Positions 20,812 through 30,329 of a stretch of 64,000 bases of DNA are shown piece by piece. The stretch comes from Pseudoxanthomonas helianthi. Its GTDB lineage: Bacteria; Pseudomonadota; Gammaproteobacteria; Xanthomonadales; Xanthomonadaceae. Within the stretch, counting starts at the first letter, position 1. Each line of letters starts with the position of its first letter. The position numbers and the translations under genes are program-made. The stretch is from positions 208,460 to 272,459 of the forward strand of contig NZ_JAGKTC010000004.1 in assembly GCF_017939625.1 (NCBI RefSeq), given 5' to 3'. Under the pieces are notes generated by a model that searched no databases, was not told the DNA's origin, and worked only from the letters and a program-made list of their open reading frames with translations.

Positions 20812-21675
20812 ATGACCACGATCATCGCCCCCCGCGTCCACGACCTGGGCGGCTTCCAGGTCCGCCGCGCCGTGCCGACCCTGCAGGCGCGCAGCGTCGG
20901 CCCGTTCGTGTTCGTCGACCACATGGGGCCCGCCCTGTTCGAACCCGGCCGCGGCATCGACGTGCGCCCGCACCCGCACATCGGCCTGGCCACGGTGACC
21001 TTCCTGTGGGCTGGCGCGATCCAGCATCGCGACACCCTGGGTTCCGAGCAGGTGATCCGCCCCGGCGACGTCAACTGGATGACCGCCGGCCGCGGCATCG
21101 CCCATTCCGAACGTACGCCGGCCGACGTGCGCAGCCACGGCGGCGACGTGCACGGCATGCAGACCTGGGTCGCGCTGCCGCAGCGCGACGAGGAAGTCGC
21201 GCCGGAATTCCACCACCACCCCGCCACGACCCTGCCGGTGCAGCAACGCGGCGGCGCGCGCATCCAGCTGATCGCCGGCCGCGGCTTCGGCGAGGAAGCG
21301 CCGGTGCGCGTATTCGCCGACACCTTCAATGTCGCCCTCGACCTGCAGCCCGATGCCGAACTGGCCATCGACGACGATGCGGTCGAACGCGCGCTCTACG
21401 TGCTGGAAGGCGATGCGCAACTGGACGGTGCCGACATCCCCGAAAAGCACCTCGTCGTGCTCGACCGCGGCACCCGTCCGGTGCTGCGCGCGAAGACCCC
21501 GCTGAAGGCGATGCTGCTGGGCGGCGAACCGCTCGACGGCCCGCGCCACCTGTGGTGGAACTTCGTTTCCAGCTCGAAAGAGCGCATCGAACAGGCCAAG
21601 CAGGACTGGCAAGCAGGCCGCTTCGGCAAAATCCCGGGCGACGAGACCGAGTTCATCCCGCTGCCGGATCACTGA
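20812..21675 (+). CDS. Pirin family protein
   Basis: 287 codons. Bicupin metal-binding protein. The N-terminal cupin has the metal ligands in R-P-H-P-H-I-G-L-A-T-V-T and Q-H-R-D-T-L-G, with G-D-V-N-W-M-T-A-G-R-G-I-A-H-S-E-R-T following, the pirin signature. Bacterial pirins include quercetinases, but many have no known substrate. ATG at 20812 has AAGGAGA upstream; an in-frame codon at 20740 would add residues unlike pirin. It stands alone ahead of a large repeat-rich gap. Confidence 0.93.
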   Translation: MTTIIAPRVHDLGGFQVRRAVPTLQARSVGPFVFVDHMGPALFEPGRGIDVRPHPHIGLATVTFLWAGAIQHRDTLGSEQVIRPGDVNWMTAGRGIAHSERTPADVRSHGGDVHGMQTWVALPQRDEEVAPEFHHHPATTLPVQQRGGARIQLIAGRGFGEEAPVRVFADTFNVALDLQPDAELAIDDDAVERALYVLEGDAQLDGADIPEKHLVVLDRGTRPVLRAKTPLKAMLLGGEPLDGPRHLWWNFVSSSKERIEQAKQDWQAGRFGKIPGDETEFIPLPDH

Positions 21676-22241
21676 GACACTCCTTCGCCCACGTCTTTCG
21701 CAGTTGCCGTTGCGGTTGCTTTTCAGAACCCATCCGCAGCGGCGGAGCCGGTGGGAAAACCCCGCAGGGGCGACGCGCAGAGCCTGCCCCGCACTCGATA
21801 CGGGGAGGCGCGTCGTTTTCGGAAGGCACAGGGATGTGCCGTCCGAAAATTCCCCCCGGCTCCGCGAACCCTTCGTGCGCAGCACGAAGGGCGCGGGGAA
21901 GGGTGTGTTTCTTTGGTTACTTGACCAGCCCTTCGGGCTGTTGAAAAGCGCCTCTTTGCACAAGCAAAGAAAGTAACCCCCCGCGCGTCAGCGCGAAACG
22001 CTTTTGCTTCATGCTGATAAAAGCAGATCATTACTGTGTTCGGGATGACAAGCGAGATGACAAGCGAAGGGCGATTCCCGCCTTCGCGGGAATGACGAGT
22101 AAAGCGTTGGCAGCCAAGGTCACTCCCACAAAGTCATAACGACACTAACGAAATTTCAACATTCGCCTGCGGCGCTTCCGTTATTTTCCGGCCACCGTCG
22201 CCCGCGACGGCACCCGTAAAACAACCAGACAAGGGGGCACC
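21676..22241. other. Repeat-rich gap between pirin gene and aqpZ
   Basis: 566 bp without a credible gene. It holds several hairpins: TTTTCGGA...TCCGAAAA enclosing GGCAC/GTGCC (about 21813-21846), CCCTTCGTGCGCAGCACGAAGGG (about 21869-21891), CAGCCCTTCGGGCTG, CTTTGCACAAGCAAAG (about 21954-21969), and a CGTCATTCCCGC-type palindrome at 22069-22097. The TTTCTTTGGTTACTT and CAAAGAAAGTAAC segments are a familiar motif pair in Xanthomonadaceae gaps. Probably a composite of palindromic elements. Confidence 0.5.
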
Positions 22242-22961
22242 ATGGCATTGGGCAAGAAACTCGCGGCCGAGTTCCTCGGCACGTTCTGGCTGGTCCTGGG
22301 CGGTTGCGGCAGCGCCGTGCTCGCGGCCAAATTCGGCGGCGACGGCAATCCACTGGGCATCGGCCTGCTGGGCGTGGCCCTGGCCTTCGGCCTGACCGTG
22401 CTGACCGGCGCCTACGCGTTCGGCCACATCTCCGGCGGCCACTTCAACCCGGCGGTGAGCTTCGGCCTGTGGGCCGGCGGCCGCTTCTCCGGCAAGGAAC
22501 TGTTGCCGTACATCGTCGCTCAGGTCCTCGGCGCCATCGCGGCGGCCTTCATCCTGTACCACATCGCCAGCGGCGCGGCCGGCTTCGCCATCGACCCGAC
22601 GGCGGCAGGCGCCTTCGCCACCAACGGCTACGACGCCCTGTCGCCGGGCGGCTACAGCGCGGCGGCGGCGTTCCTGTGCGAAGTGGTGCTGACCGCGTTC
22701 TTCCTGATCGTGATCATGGGCTCCACCCACAGGAACGCACCGGCCGGCTTCGCGCCGATCGCCATCGGCCTGGCGCTGACCCTGATCCACCTGATCAGCA
22801 TCCCGGTCACCAATACCTCGGTGAACCCGGCGCGCTCGACCGGCGTGGCGCTGGTGGTCGGCAATGGCGCGGTGTCGCAACTGTGGCTGTTCTGGGTTGC
22901 GCCGATCCTCGGCGGCCTGATCGGCGGCATCGCCTACAAGTGGCTGGGCCGCGACGACTGA
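22242..22961 (+). CDS. aqpZ: Aquaporin Z
   Basis: 239 codons, six transmembrane helices plus the two half-helices carrying N-P-A motifs: H-F-N-P-A-V-S-F-G (about residue 68) and [10 protein letters not shown] (about residue 195). The selectivity filter residues expected for water channels are consistent: Phe in the first helix region and Arg after the second N-P-A. Inner-membrane water channel in osmoregulation. AAGGGG precedes the ATG. A strong terminator follows, so this is a single-gene unit. Confidence 0.97.
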   Translation: MALGKKLAAEFLGTFWLVLGGCGSAVLAAKFGGDGNPLGIGLLGVALAFGLTVLTGAYAFGHISGGHFNPAVSFGLWAGGRFSGKELLPYIVAQVLGAIAAAFILYHIASGAAGFAIDPTAAGAFATNGYDALSPGGYSAAAAFLCEVVLTAFFLIVIMGSTHRNAPAGFAPIAIGLALTLIHLISIPVTNTSVNPARSTGVALVVGNGAVSQLWLFWVAPILGGLIGGIAYKWLGRDD

Positions 22962-22982
22962 ACACGTTGTCTGGTGGTGAAG

Positions 22983-23011
22983 AAAAAGCCGGGCAATGCC
23001 CGGCTTTTTTG
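22983..23011 (+). terminator. aqpZ Rho-independent terminator
   Basis: AAAAAGCCGGGC and GCCCGGCTTTTTT form a strong stem around AAT with a six-T tail, 22 bp after the stop codon. Confidence 0.95.
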
Positions 23012-23034
23012 TTCTCCCGCACCTGCCTAGCCTT

Positions 23035-23149
23035 GTAGAGCCGAGCATGCTCGGCTGCTCTTGCTTTCGTAGAAGCAGCGCTTGTCCCGGCTTGCTTTTC
23101 GTCATTTGCCGCAAGATCAAAAGCATGCCGGGACAAGCCCGGCATCTAC
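23035..23149. repeat. Degenerate GTAG-headed REP units
   Basis: A single unit at 23035-23058 (GTAGAGCCGAGCATGCTCGG) is followed by a facing pair of a variant: GTAGAAGCAGCGCTTGTCCC at 23069 and the reverse of GTAGATGCCGGGCTTGTCCC ending at 23149. These are related to, but distinct from, the GTCGAGCTTGC family. Confidence 0.75.
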
Positions 23150-23176
23150 AAGAACAGAAGCAAAAGCTTGCTGCCC

Positions 23177-23253
23177 GTAGAGTCGAGCTTGCTCGACTGC
23201 TTTTTGCTCGAACGCGCGTCAGATGAAGAGCAGTCGAGCAAGCTCGACTCTAC
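23177..23253. repeat. GTAG-headed REP pair (copy b)
   Basis: Units 23177-23200 and 23230-23253 are the same facing palindromes as copy a in the lexA-recA gap. The right unit ends 10 bp before the MHS transporter stop codon. Confidence 0.9.
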
Positions 23254-23262
23254 AAAGCATTA

Positions 23263-24549
23263 TCAACGCGCTACATCGCTAGTCGCCGCTTTGCGCGGCA
23301 TCAGCAGCAACGCCAGCAAGGTCAGTACGCCCGCAGCGGTCAGGTAGTAACCGACGTAGGGCAAGCCATGCGCGTCGCCGAGCTTCTTCGCCACGTACGG
23401 CGTCATCGATGCGCCGATGATGCCGGCCAGGTTGAACGCCAGCGACGCGCCGGTGTAGCGCACGCGGGTCGGGAACAGTTCCGCCAGGATCGTCCCGCAC
23501 GGCCCGTAGGTCAGTCCGATCACCACCATGCCGGCGATCAGGAACGTCCATGCGCTGCCGGCGAACCACGCGCCATAGACCAGCCCGAAGCCGCAGATCA
23601 GCACGGTGGCCAGCAGCATCGCCTGCCAACGGCCGAAGCGGTCGGCGAACCAGGCGGAAACCGGAATGCCGGCGGCGAAGAACAGCACCGCAACCATCTG
23701 CATCAGCAGGAACTGTTCACGCGTGTAGCCCAGCTTCGACGTGGCCCAGCCCAGGGTGAACACCGTCATCAGGTAGAACGTGGCGAAGGTCGCGACCAGC
23801 GCGAACGTGCCGGTGATCAGCGCGCGCGGATGCCGCGACAGCACCGACCACATCGGCACGCGCTCGCGTTCGCCCTTGTCCAGCGTCTTCTGGAAATCCG
23901 GGGTTTCGGTGATGCGCAGGCGCACCCACAGGCCGACGAACACCAGCAAGGCGCTGGCGATGAACGGCACGCGCCAGCCCCAGGCGAGGAATTGCGTGTC
24001 GTCCATCAGTTCGGTCAGCAGCAGGAACACGCCGGTCGAACACAGGAACCCGATCGGTGCGCCGAGCTGCGGAAACATGCCGTACCACGCGCGCTTGCCC
24101 GGCGGCGCGTTCTCCGTAGCCAGCAGCACCGCCCCACCCCACTCGCCGCCCAGGCCCACGCCCTGGCCGAAGCGGCACAGCGCCAGCAGCGCCGGCGCGA
24201 CCACGCCGATGCTGGCATAGGTCGGCAGCAGGCCGATCGCCACGGTCGACAGGCCCATGGTCAGCAGCGCGGCGACCAGCGTGGCCTTGCGCCCGATGCG
24301 GTCGCCGAAGTGGCCGAACAGCGCCGAACCCACCGGCCGGGCGAAGAACGCCAAAGCGAACGTCGCGAACGACTGCAGCATCGCGGCGTTCGCATCGGCC
24401 TCGGGGAAGAACAGCTTGGGAAAGACGATCACCGCCGCGGTGGCGTAGATGTAGAAATCGAAGAACTCGATGGTGGTGCCGATCAGGCTGGCGAACAGCA
24501 CGCGCGCGGCGGAGTTGGTGGTCGGGTTCGTCGCTGCGACTATCGTCAT
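23263..24549 (-). CDS. MHS-family MFS transporter (metabolite:H+ symporter)
   Basis: 428 codons and about 12 transmembrane segments. The family includes ShiA, ProP and KgtP. The MFS loop motif G-H-F-G-D-R-I-G-R-K appears between helices 2 and 3, with its counterpart S-A-W-F-A-D-R-F-G-R-W in the second half. The MHS start S-L-I-G-T-T-I-E-F-F-D-F-Y-I-Y and G-L-G-G-E-W-G-G-A are diagnostic. The substrate cannot be told from sequence; dicarboxylates, osmolytes or aromatic acids are all possible. ATG at 24549 fits the family start better than an in-frame codon near 24675. It is divergent from ald, with the 263-bp repeat element between them. Confidence 0.93.
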   Translation of the reverse strand: MTIVAATNPTTNSAARVLFASLIGTTIEFFDFYIYATAAVIVFPKLFFPEADANAAMLQSFATFALAFFARPVGSALFGHFGDRIGRKATLVAALLTMGLSTVAIGLLPTYASIGVVAPALLALCRFGQGVGLGGEWGGAVLLATENAPPGKRAWYGMFPQLGAPIGFLCSTGVFLLLTELMDDTQFLAWGWRVPFIASALLVFVGLWVRLRITETPDFQKTLDKGERERVPMWSVLSRHPRALITGTFALVATFATFYLMTVFTLGWATSKLGYTREQFLLMQMVAVLFFAAGIPVSAWFADRFGRWQAMLLATVLICGFGLVYGAWFAGSAWTFLIAGMVVIGLTYGPCGTILAELFPTRVRYTGASLAFNLAGIIGASMTPYVAKKLGDAHGLPYVGYYLTAAGVLTLLALLLMPRKAATSDVAR

Positions 24550-24680
24550 GGGAAGGAGGCCTGTCGGTGTCGGCCGATTTTGGCAGATCGGACCGGCGGA
24601 TTCCGCCTGCCGCGGTGCGGCACGGCCCGGCGGGCGGGTCCGCGTAGAATCCGCCGACCCGCCGGCGCTCCCCACGCCAA

Positions 24681-24943
24681 GGGCCTGCTAAGGCTATCTG
24701 GACAGGCCACGCCACGCTTGGGTGCGTGCGGGGCAAGGAAGAACGAGAGAACTTATGTCGATAAGTGACCGAGTGATGACGCAGCCCCGCGCGCACCCAA
24801 GCGCGGCTCTTCGGGTTGCCGTGCCTAGCCGCCAAGCGGCCGCGCGCGGCTTGGGCAGCCGGCCAGCCTGCCGCAGCGCCACGCACAACCACCTGACTGC
24901 TAGGCACGACAACGTGGCCTGTCCAGATAGCCTTAGCAGGCCC
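24681..24943. repeat. 263-bp nested inverted-repeat element upstream of ald
   Basis: Outer arms 24681-24711 and 24913-24943 are perfect 31-bp reverse complements. Inside, 24716-24734 pairs with 24784-24802 (18 of 19 plus a possible G-U in RNA) around a loop holding ACTTAT-GTCG-ATAAGT (24751-24766). A third stem pairs 24815-24829 with 24899-24913 (14 of 15), closing over a GC-rich hairpin with CCAAGC and GCTTGG. The right end lies 21 bp before the ald start codon. No target-site duplication or open frame is visible. It could be a MITE-like element or a structured leader RNA. Confidence 0.85.
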
Positions 24944-24964
24944 TGACCGCAACCGGAGAACACC

Positions 24965-26080
24965 ATGCTTGTCGGCGTCCCCAAGGAAATCAAGAACCAC
25001 GAGTACCGCATCGGCCTGACCCCGGCCGGCGCGCGCGAGCTGGTCGCCAACGGTCACCAGGTCATCGTGCAGCGCGACGGCGGCAAGGCCATCGGCTTGA
25101 CCGACGAACAGTACGCCAAGGCCGGCGCGCAGATCGTCGACACCGCCGAAGAGGTGTTCGCCCGCGCCGACATGATCGTCAAGGTCAAGGAACCGCAGCC
25201 GGTCGAATGCGCGATGCTGCGCCCGGGCCAGGTGCTTTACACCTACCTGCATCTCGCCCCCGATCCCACGCAGACCGCCGCATTGGTGAAGTCGGGCGCC
25301 ACCTGCATCGCCTACGAAACCGTCACCGACGCACGCGGCGGCCTGCCGCTGCTGGCGCCGATGTCGGAAGTGGCCGGGCGCATGTCGATCCAGGCCGGTG
25401 CGCACGCGCTGGAGAAGGCGCAGGGCGGCTCCGGCGTGTTGCTCGGCGGCGTGCCCGGAGTGAAGCCCGGAGAAGTGCTGGTGATCGGCGGCGGCGTGGT
25501 CGGCATCAACGCCGCGCGCATGGCGGCGGGACTCAATGCGCACGTCACCGTGCTGGATCGTTCGCTGGACCGGCTGAAATACCTCGACGAGCTGTATGGC
25601 CACCAGCTGACCACGATCTACTCGACCCGCGATGCCATCGAGGAACGCCTGCCATACACCGATCTGGTGATCGGCGCGGTGCTGATCCCCGGCGCTGCGG
25701 CACCAAAGTTGGTCTCGCGCGAACAGCTGAAGCTGATGCGTCCGGGTTCGGTGCTGGTCGACGTGGCCATCGACCAGGGCGGCTGCTTCGAGACCTCGAA
25801 GCCGACCACGCACCAGGACCCGACCTACGAAGTGGACGGCATCATCCACTACTGCGTCGCCAACATGCCCGGCGGCGTCGCCCGTACCTCGACCTTCGCC
25901 CTGACCAATGCCACCCTGCCCTTCGCCGTGCAACTGGCCAACAAGGGCGCGCTGCAGGCGTTGCTGGACGATGAGCACCTGCTCAACGGCCTGAACGTTT
26001 TCGACGGCAAGGTCACCTATCGCGCGGTCGCCGAGGCGCTCGGGTACGAGTACGTGCCTGCGAGAAAGGCGTTGGGCTGA
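24965..26080 (+). CDS. ald: Alanine dehydrogenase
   Basis: 371 codons, full length. NAD-dependent interconversion of L-alanine with pyruvate and ammonia. Starts [15 protein letters not shown], the family signature; substrate-binding Arg15, Lys75 and catalytic His96 in [12 protein letters not shown]-binding [13 protein letters not shown]; and catalytic Asp in [15 protein letters not shown] lies 7 bases before the ATG. The 263-bp nested inverted repeat is directly upstream and would be part of the 5' leader if transcription begins before it, so it may affect expression. Confidence 0.98.
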   Translation: MLVGVPKEIKNHEYRIGLTPAGARELVANGHQVIVQRDGGKAIGLTDEQYAKAGAQIVDTAEEVFARADMIVKVKEPQPVECAMLRPGQVLYTYLHLAPDPTQTAALVKSGATCIAYETVTDARGGLPLLAPMSEVAGRMSIQAGAHALEKAQGGSGVLLGGVPGVKPGEVLVIGGGVVGINAARMAAGLNAHVTVLDRSLDRLKYLDELYGHQLTTIYSTRDAIEERLPYTDLVIGAVLIPGAAAPKLVSREQLKLMRPGSVLVDVAIDQGGCFETSKPTTHQDPTYEVDGIIHYCVANMPGGVARTSTFALTNATLPFAVQLANKGALQALLDDEHLLNGLNVFDGKVTYRAVAEALGYEYVPARKALG

Positions 26081-26087
26081 TGCTCTT

Positions 26088-26156
26088 GTAGGAGCGGGCC
26101 TGCCCGCGATGCTTTGACCCTCCAATGAAGGGCACGCGGGCAAGCCTCGCTCCTAC
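26088..26156. repeat. GTAGGAGCG-type REP pair after ald
   Basis: Units 26088-26112 (GTAGGAGCGGGCCTGCCCGC) and the facing 26132-26156. The right unit's GTAG head, read on the minus strand, supplies the TAG stop codon (26155-26153) of the methyltransferase gene. Confidence 0.85.
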
Positions 26157-26761
26157 GAATTCTTCTCGTACACGTACACCGTCGCCGGCGGCACGTTGCG
26201 CAGCACGAACTCGCCCTTGCGCACCTTCAGGCCAAGCTCGGCGACTACCCGGTCCGACACCGGCGCGCGCGGACCATAGGTGAACTGGACGAAACGCCCG
26301 CCCTCGCGCAGGCAGTCGAAGGCCGAGGCGAGGATGTCGCGCTGCATCGCCTTCTCCATCGACAGCAGCCCCAGCCCGGATACCACCGCGTCGGCGGGGC
26401 CGCCCTGCAGGTAACCCGCCGACGCGGCCGCCGCACGCAACCGGGTCGCGTCTCCTTGCACCACCCATGCTTGCGGAAACTCCTCGCGCAGGTGTCGATG
26501 CAATTCGGGGTTCAATTCCAGCACCAGCAGGTCCTGGTCGGCGATGCCGTGTTCCCGGATCGAGCGGGTCAGCGCGCCGGTACCGCCGCCCAGTTCGATC
26601 ACCCGCCGGGCGCCCGCCGGCATTTCGGCCATCATCGCCACGCCCAGCTCGGGGCTGGACGGCGTCACCGAAGCGACGCTGCGCGGGTGCAGCAACCATT
26701 GCCGGAAGAAGGTCCAGCGCGAACGCTTGCGATCCCTGCAGGCGGCCGGACCCGAACTCAT
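26153..26761 (-). CDS. PmtA-like class I SAM-dependent methyltransferase
   Basis: 202 codons. The early segment [19 protein letters not shown] is the signature of the phospholipid N-methyltransferase-like group, followed by the SAM-binding [13 protein letters not shown] and D-L-L-V-L-E-L-N. It could methylate phosphatidylethanolamine at the membrane, but many members act on unknown substrates. The ATG at 26761 overlaps the rlmKL stop codon by four bases, implying translational coupling. The last four codons and TAG stop coincide with a REP palindrome. Confidence 0.85.
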   Translation of the reverse strand: MSSGPAACRDRKRSRWTFFRQWLLHPRSVASVTPSSPELGVAMMAEMPAGARRVIELGGGTGALTRSIREHGIADQDLLVLELNPELHRHLREEFPQAWVVQGDATRLRAAAASAGYLQGGPADAVVSGLGLLSMEKAMQRDILASAFDCLREGGRFVQFTYGPRAPVSDRVVAELGLKVRKGEFVLRNVPPATVYVYEKNS

Positions 26762-28902
26762 GCGCCTTCGCCCGGCCGGCGCAGGCGCCAGCAGCGGTGG
26801 ATGCGCGGATTGCGTTCGAAGTCGGGGGGCAGGGTCATGCGGCTAATTTCCTCGAATCCGGCAAAGGTAGCAACCGCGTCGTTATTGAATCGGAAACGGC
26901 GGAAATTGTTGCTGAAATACAGGGTGCCGCCCGGCGCCAGCCGGGCCACCGCCGCGCGCAGCAGGCGTACATGCTCCTTCTGCACGTCGAAATCGTCGGC
27001 CCGCGCGGAATTGGAGAAGGTCGGCGGATCGTAGAAGATCAGGTCGTACTGCCCGCGGTCGGCCTCCAGCCAGCCGACCGCATCGGCCTGCACCAACTGG
27101 TGCGCCGCGCCGCCCAGGCCGTTGAGCTGCAGGTTGTCCGCGCACCACTGCAGGTAGGTCGCCGACAGGTCGACCGAGGTCGTGGCCGCGGCACCGGCCA
27201 CCGCGGCCTGCACGCTGGCCACGCCGGTGTAGCAGAACAGGTTGAGGAAGCGCTTGCCCTTCGCCTCGCGCGCCATCCGCGCACGCAGCGGGCGATGGTC
27301 GAGGAACAGGCCGGTGTCGAGATAGTCGAACAGGTTGACCTTCAACCGCGCGCCGTTCTCGCGCACGACGATGGCCTCCTCGCGTTCGGCGAAGCGGCCG
27401 TACTTGCTGCCGCCCTTGCCGCGTTCGCGCGACTTCACCGCGACCCGTTCCGACGGCACCGCGAACGCCTCGCGCGCGGCGGCCAGCAATTCGCCGAAAC
27501 GGCGCCGCACGTCGGTCTCGGGGATGCTCGCCGGCGCGGCGTATTCCTGCACGTGCAGGAAGGTGCGGCCATCGCCGCCGTCTTCGGTGTAGACGTCGAT
27601 GGCCGCGGCGTATTCGGGCAGGTCGGCATCGTAGGCGCGATAGCAGGTCACGCTTTCGCGCTCGCGCCACGGTTTCAGCTTCTTCAGGTTCTTGCGCAGG
27701 CGGTTGGCGACCATCTGCGCGCCTTCCGACAGCGGGCGCGGCTCCGATTCGGGCTTCGCCGCGAAGATCGGATCGCAGACGATCAGCGCGCACTCGATCG
27801 CGCCGTTGAACAGCTGGTACTTCTTCGTCGCGCGCAGGCCGGTGGCGAAGGCCAGTTCCTGGCTGCCGCACAGCAGGCTGGCGCGCCATTGCGGCACGGC
27901 GCGCTTCAGCGCATCGCCGAGCATGCGATAGAGGCCCGCATCGGCGGCCAGTCGCTCGTCGTAGGGCGGGTTGCACACCACCAGGCCGCGCTCGGAGGCC
28001 CGCGCCTGCAACTGCGCCGCATCGCGCACTTCGAATTCGATCAGTCCGGCCAGGCCGGCCAGCACCGCGTTTTCCTTCGCCCCGCGGATCGCCCGCGGAT
28101 CGAGGTCGCCGCCGAAGAACACCGGCTTCAGCGCCGCGCGACCCGCCTGTTCGCGCGCGACCGCGTCGGCGAACAGTTCTCGCCAGGTCTTCGCATCGAA
28201 GCCGAGCCAACGGGTCGGCAGCACGTTGCCGTAACGCTGCAAGCCGGGTGCGACGTCGGCGGCGATCAGCGCGCCTTCGATCAGCAGGGTGCCGCTGCCG
28301 CACATGGGGTCGAGCAGCGCACCGCCGTCGCGGTACGCCTGCGGCCAGCCGCCGCGCAGCAGCACCGCCGCGGCGAGGTTTTCCTTCAGCGGCGCCTCGT
28401 TCTGTTCCTTGCGCCAGCCACGCCGGTGCATCGGCCCGCCGGACAGGTCGATCGACAACGTCGCCCTGCCCTTGCGCAGCGACAGGTTGAGGCGCACGTC
28501 CGGGTTCTCGACGTCCACCGACGGACGCGGCAGGGCGAAGTTGCGGAACTGGTCGACGATGGCGTCCTTGATCTTCTGCGCGGCGTAACGCGCATGGGTG
28601 ATCGCCTCGCCGGACACGTGCGCGTCCACCGCGATGCTCAGTTCGGCCGACAGGTGCTTCTGCCAGTTCACCTCGGCAGCGCCGTCGTACAGCGCCTGCT
28701 CGTCCGGGCAGGCGAATTCGGTGATCGGCCACAGCACGCGGCTGGCCAGCCGCGACCACAGCACCGCGCGCTGCGCATCGACCGCCTCGCCTTCGGCATT
28801 GACGCCGGCGATGGTCGCGCTGGCCTTGGCCACGCCGAGCGCAAGCAGCTCGTCGGCGAGCAGGTATTCCAGGCCTTTGGCGCAGGAGACGAAGAATTTC
28901 AC
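26758..28902 (-). CDS. rlmL: Bifunctional 23S rRNA methyltransferase RlmKL
   Basis: 714 codons. The N-terminal half (RlmL) makes m2G2445 and the C-terminal half (RlmK) m7G2069 in 23S rRNA. Starts [15 protein letters not shown], followed by a THUMP domain (about 45-160), then [13 protein letters not shown] (SAM site) and [11 protein letters not shown] (catalytic N-P-P-Y) of RlmL. The RlmK half has [13 protein letters not shown] and D-P-P-T-F-S-N-S. The fused architecture is typical of gammaproteobacteria. It overlaps the PmtA-like gene by four bases. Confidence 0.97.
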   Translation of the reverse strand: MKFFVSCAKGLEYLLADELLALGVAKASATIAGVNAEGEAVDAQRAVLWSRLASRVLWPITEFACPDEQALYDGAAEVNWQKHLSAELSIAVDAHVSGEAITHARYAAQKIKDAIVDQFRNFALPRPSVDVENPDVRLNLSLRKGRATLSIDLSGGPMHRRGWRKEQNEAPLKENLAAAVLLRGGWPQAYRDGGALLDPMCGSGTLLIEGALIAADVAPGLQRYGNVLPTRWLGFDAKTWRELFADAVAREQAGRAALKPVFFGGDLDPRAIRGAKENAVLAGLAGLIEFEVRDAAQLQARASERGLVVCNPPYDERLAADAGLYRMLGDALKRAVPQWRASLLCGSQELAFATGLRATKKYQLFNGAIECALIVCDPIFAAKPESEPRPLSEGAQMVANRLRKNLKKLKPWRERESVTCYRAYDADLPEYAAAIDVYTEDGGDGRTFLHVQEYAAPASIPETDVRRRFGELLAAAREAFAVPSERVAVKSRERGKGGSKYGRFAEREEAIVVRENGARLKVNLFDYLDTGLFLDHRPLRARMAREAKGKRFLNLFCYTGVASVQAAVAGAAATTSVDLSATYLQWCADNLQLNGLGGAAHQLVQADAVGWLEADRGQYDLIFYDPPTFSNSARADDFDVQKEHVRLLRAAVARLAPGGTLYFSNNFRRFRFNNDAVATFAGFEEISRMTLPPDFERNPRIHRCWRLRRPGEGA

Positions 28903-28965
28903 AAAAACTCCGAATTTCGGTTCCGTCAGCCCAGCGGTTTTTAACAGCCGGATGGCTGATCAAGC

Positions 28966-29038
28966 CGGGATCCATTTTGCCGTTGTCTTTGGAAGCAACA
29001 GCAAAATCAAGATGGATTCCGGCTTTCGCCGGAATGAC
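28966..29038. repeat. Degenerate CGTCATTCC-type REP pair
   Basis: The right unit 29011-29038 (GGATTCCGGCTTTCGCCGGAATGACG) is a clear palindrome with GTCAT head; the left partner around 28966-28974 (GGGATCCAT) is eroded. Lies between the alpha/beta hydrolase and rlmKL. Confidence 0.6.
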
Positions 29039-29040
29039 GA

Positions 29041-29601
29041 TCAAAGGCGGGAAAGCAAAGCCGCGAAGGCTTCGGCTGACGCTTCGACATGGCTCGACAG
29101 CCGATGCGAATCGTCCACCAGCAACAGCCGCGCCTTGCGCGGCAGCGCCCATTGCACGACATCGACCGCGGGGATCAGCTCGTCATCCCAGCCGTGCAGG
29201 ATCGACAACGGCACGTCGGCCACGTCCAGCGCCGGCAGGGGGCCCATCCTCAGCGCCGGCGCCATCAGGAACACGCCGCGCACCGGCACTTCCAGCGAAA
29301 TGCGTCCGGAAATGTACGCGCCGAGGCTGGAGCCGGCCAGCACCAGCGGCCCGCGTGCGGCAGCCTTCGCGGCCAGTTCGCGCAGGCGCAGCAGGCGAGC
29401 CGGCACGTCGCCGAGGTCGCTGATTTCGCGCTTCGCATCCAGGTCGGTGTAGTCCGGCCGTTCATGGGTCCAGCCGAAGCGCTCGGCGACCTCGGCCAAT
29501 GCGGTGACCTTGGTCGCGTCCGGGCCGCTTTCGAAGCCGTGCGAAAGGATGCAATGGCCGCGTGGCCGCGAGGCGATGTCTGTGTCGGAAGCCGGGGCCA
29601 T
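29041..29601 (-). CDS. YqiA-like alpha/beta hydrolase
   Basis: 186 codons. Compact alpha/beta hydrolase: oxyanion region S-H-G-F-E-S-G-P-D-A-T-K near residue 22, nucleophile elbow L-V-L-A-G-S-S-L-G-A-Y (Ser about 95), acid in H-G-W-D-D-E-L-I-P, and His in L-L-V-D-D-S-H-R-L. The G-F-x-S-x-P-x-x-x-K pattern matches the YqiA/YcfP esterase group. Cytoplasmic; substrate unknown. The ATG at 29601 is divergent from the amidase gene at 29656. A CGTCATTCC-type REP lies at its 3' end. Confidence 0.88.
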   Translation of the reverse strand: MAPASDTDIASRPRGHCILSHGFESGPDATKVTALAEVAERFGWTHERPDYTDLDAKREISDLGDVPARLLRLRELAAKAAARGPLVLAGSSLGAYISGRISLEVPVRGVFLMAPALRMGPLPALDVADVPLSILHGWDDELIPAVDVVQWALPRKARLLLVDDSHRLSSHVEASAEAFAALLSRL

Positions 29602-29655
29602 GGTGCGCTTCGGTGTGGAAACCAGGCCAGTTTACCGGAGTGCTAGCATGCGGCC

Positions 29656-30222
29656 ATGACCTTCGAAGCCCCGTCCGTGATCGCCGAACCCCTGCCCTAT
29701 GAGGCGAAACTGGCGTCGCGGCTGCTGGGGGACATCGATCTGGTGGTGATCCACTGCACCGAGCTGCCCGACCTGGCCATGGCACGGGAATACGGCGAAC
29801 GTGCGCTGTACGACTCCGGCACCGGCAACAGCGGCCACTACTACATCGACCGCGACGGCAGCGTGCACCGGTATGTCGCCGAGGATCGCGTCGCCCACCA
29901 CGTGCGCGGTTACAACCCCCGCTCGGTCGGCATCGAACTGGTCAACACTGGCCGCTACCCGCACTGGCTCGCCGCCGGCCACCAGGCCATGGACGAGCCT
30001 TACACCGAGGCGCAGATCGCCTCGCTGATCGAATTGCTGCGCCAACTGTCCGCGGCGCTGCCGAACTTGCGCTTCATCGCCGGGCATGAAGACCTGGACA
30101 CGACGCAGGTGCCGGCCAGCGACGACGAAACCGTGTCGGTCCAGCGCAAGCTCGATCCGGGCCCGTTGTTCCCCTGGGCGCGTGTATTGAATGAAGTGGC
30201 CCTGAAACGCCTGCTTCCCTGA
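29656..30222 (+). CDS. N-acetylmuramoyl-L-alanine amidase (Amidase_2/AmpD family)
   Basis: 188 codons. Zinc amidase that cuts the bond between N-acetylmuramic acid and the peptide stem. The Amidase_2 motifs are present: V-V-I-H-C-T-E-L (first zinc His), G-H-Y-Y-I-D-R-D-G-S-V-H-R-Y-V, A-H-H-V-R-G-Y-N-P-R-S-V-G-I-E-L, and R-F-I-A-G-H-E-D-L with a downstream D-P-G-P-L-F-P-W. No signal peptide, so it probably acts in the cytoplasm on recycled anhydromuropeptides like AmpD. Single-gene unit with a palindrome behind it. Confidence 0.93.
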   Translation: MTFEAPSVIAEPLPYEAKLASRLLGDIDLVVIHCTELPDLAMAREYGERALYDSGTGNSGHYYIDRDGSVHRYVAEDRVAHHVRGYNPRSVGIELVNTGRYPHWLAAGHQAMDEPYTEAQIASLIELLRQLSAALPNLRFIAGHEDLDTTQVPASDDETVSVQRKLDPGPLFPWARVLNEVALKRLLP

Positions 30223-30231
30223 AGACAGCCC

Positions 30232-30262
30232 GTGGGAGTGGTGGCTACGCCACCACTCCCAC
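30232..30262. repeat. Single palindrome after the amidase gene
   Basis: GTGGGAGTGGTGGC and its complement flank TAC. It lies 10 bp after the stop codon. It may act as a terminator or be one unit of the GTGGGAGC REP family. Confidence 0.75.
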
Positions 30263-30295
30263 ATCCAGGGTTCAAGAGGGCCGGACGCCCCCCGG

Positions 30296-30301
30296 TATAA
30301 T
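30296..30301 (+). promoter_or_regulatory. Predicted -10 element of tesB
   Basis: A consensus TATAAT followed by TCGCCC sits 28 bp upstream of the TTG start. No convincing -35 at the normal spacing. The same TATAATTCGCC string occurs before the glycine riboswitch. Confidence 0.5.
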
Positions 30302-30329
30302 TCGCCCATTCCCGCCGGAAATCCCCACC

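Noticed and set aside
24550-24964. A small protein or transposase in the 263-bp element.
   Set aside because: The internal frames are short, unstable in composition and dominated by complementary arms; no start with a ribosome-binding site.
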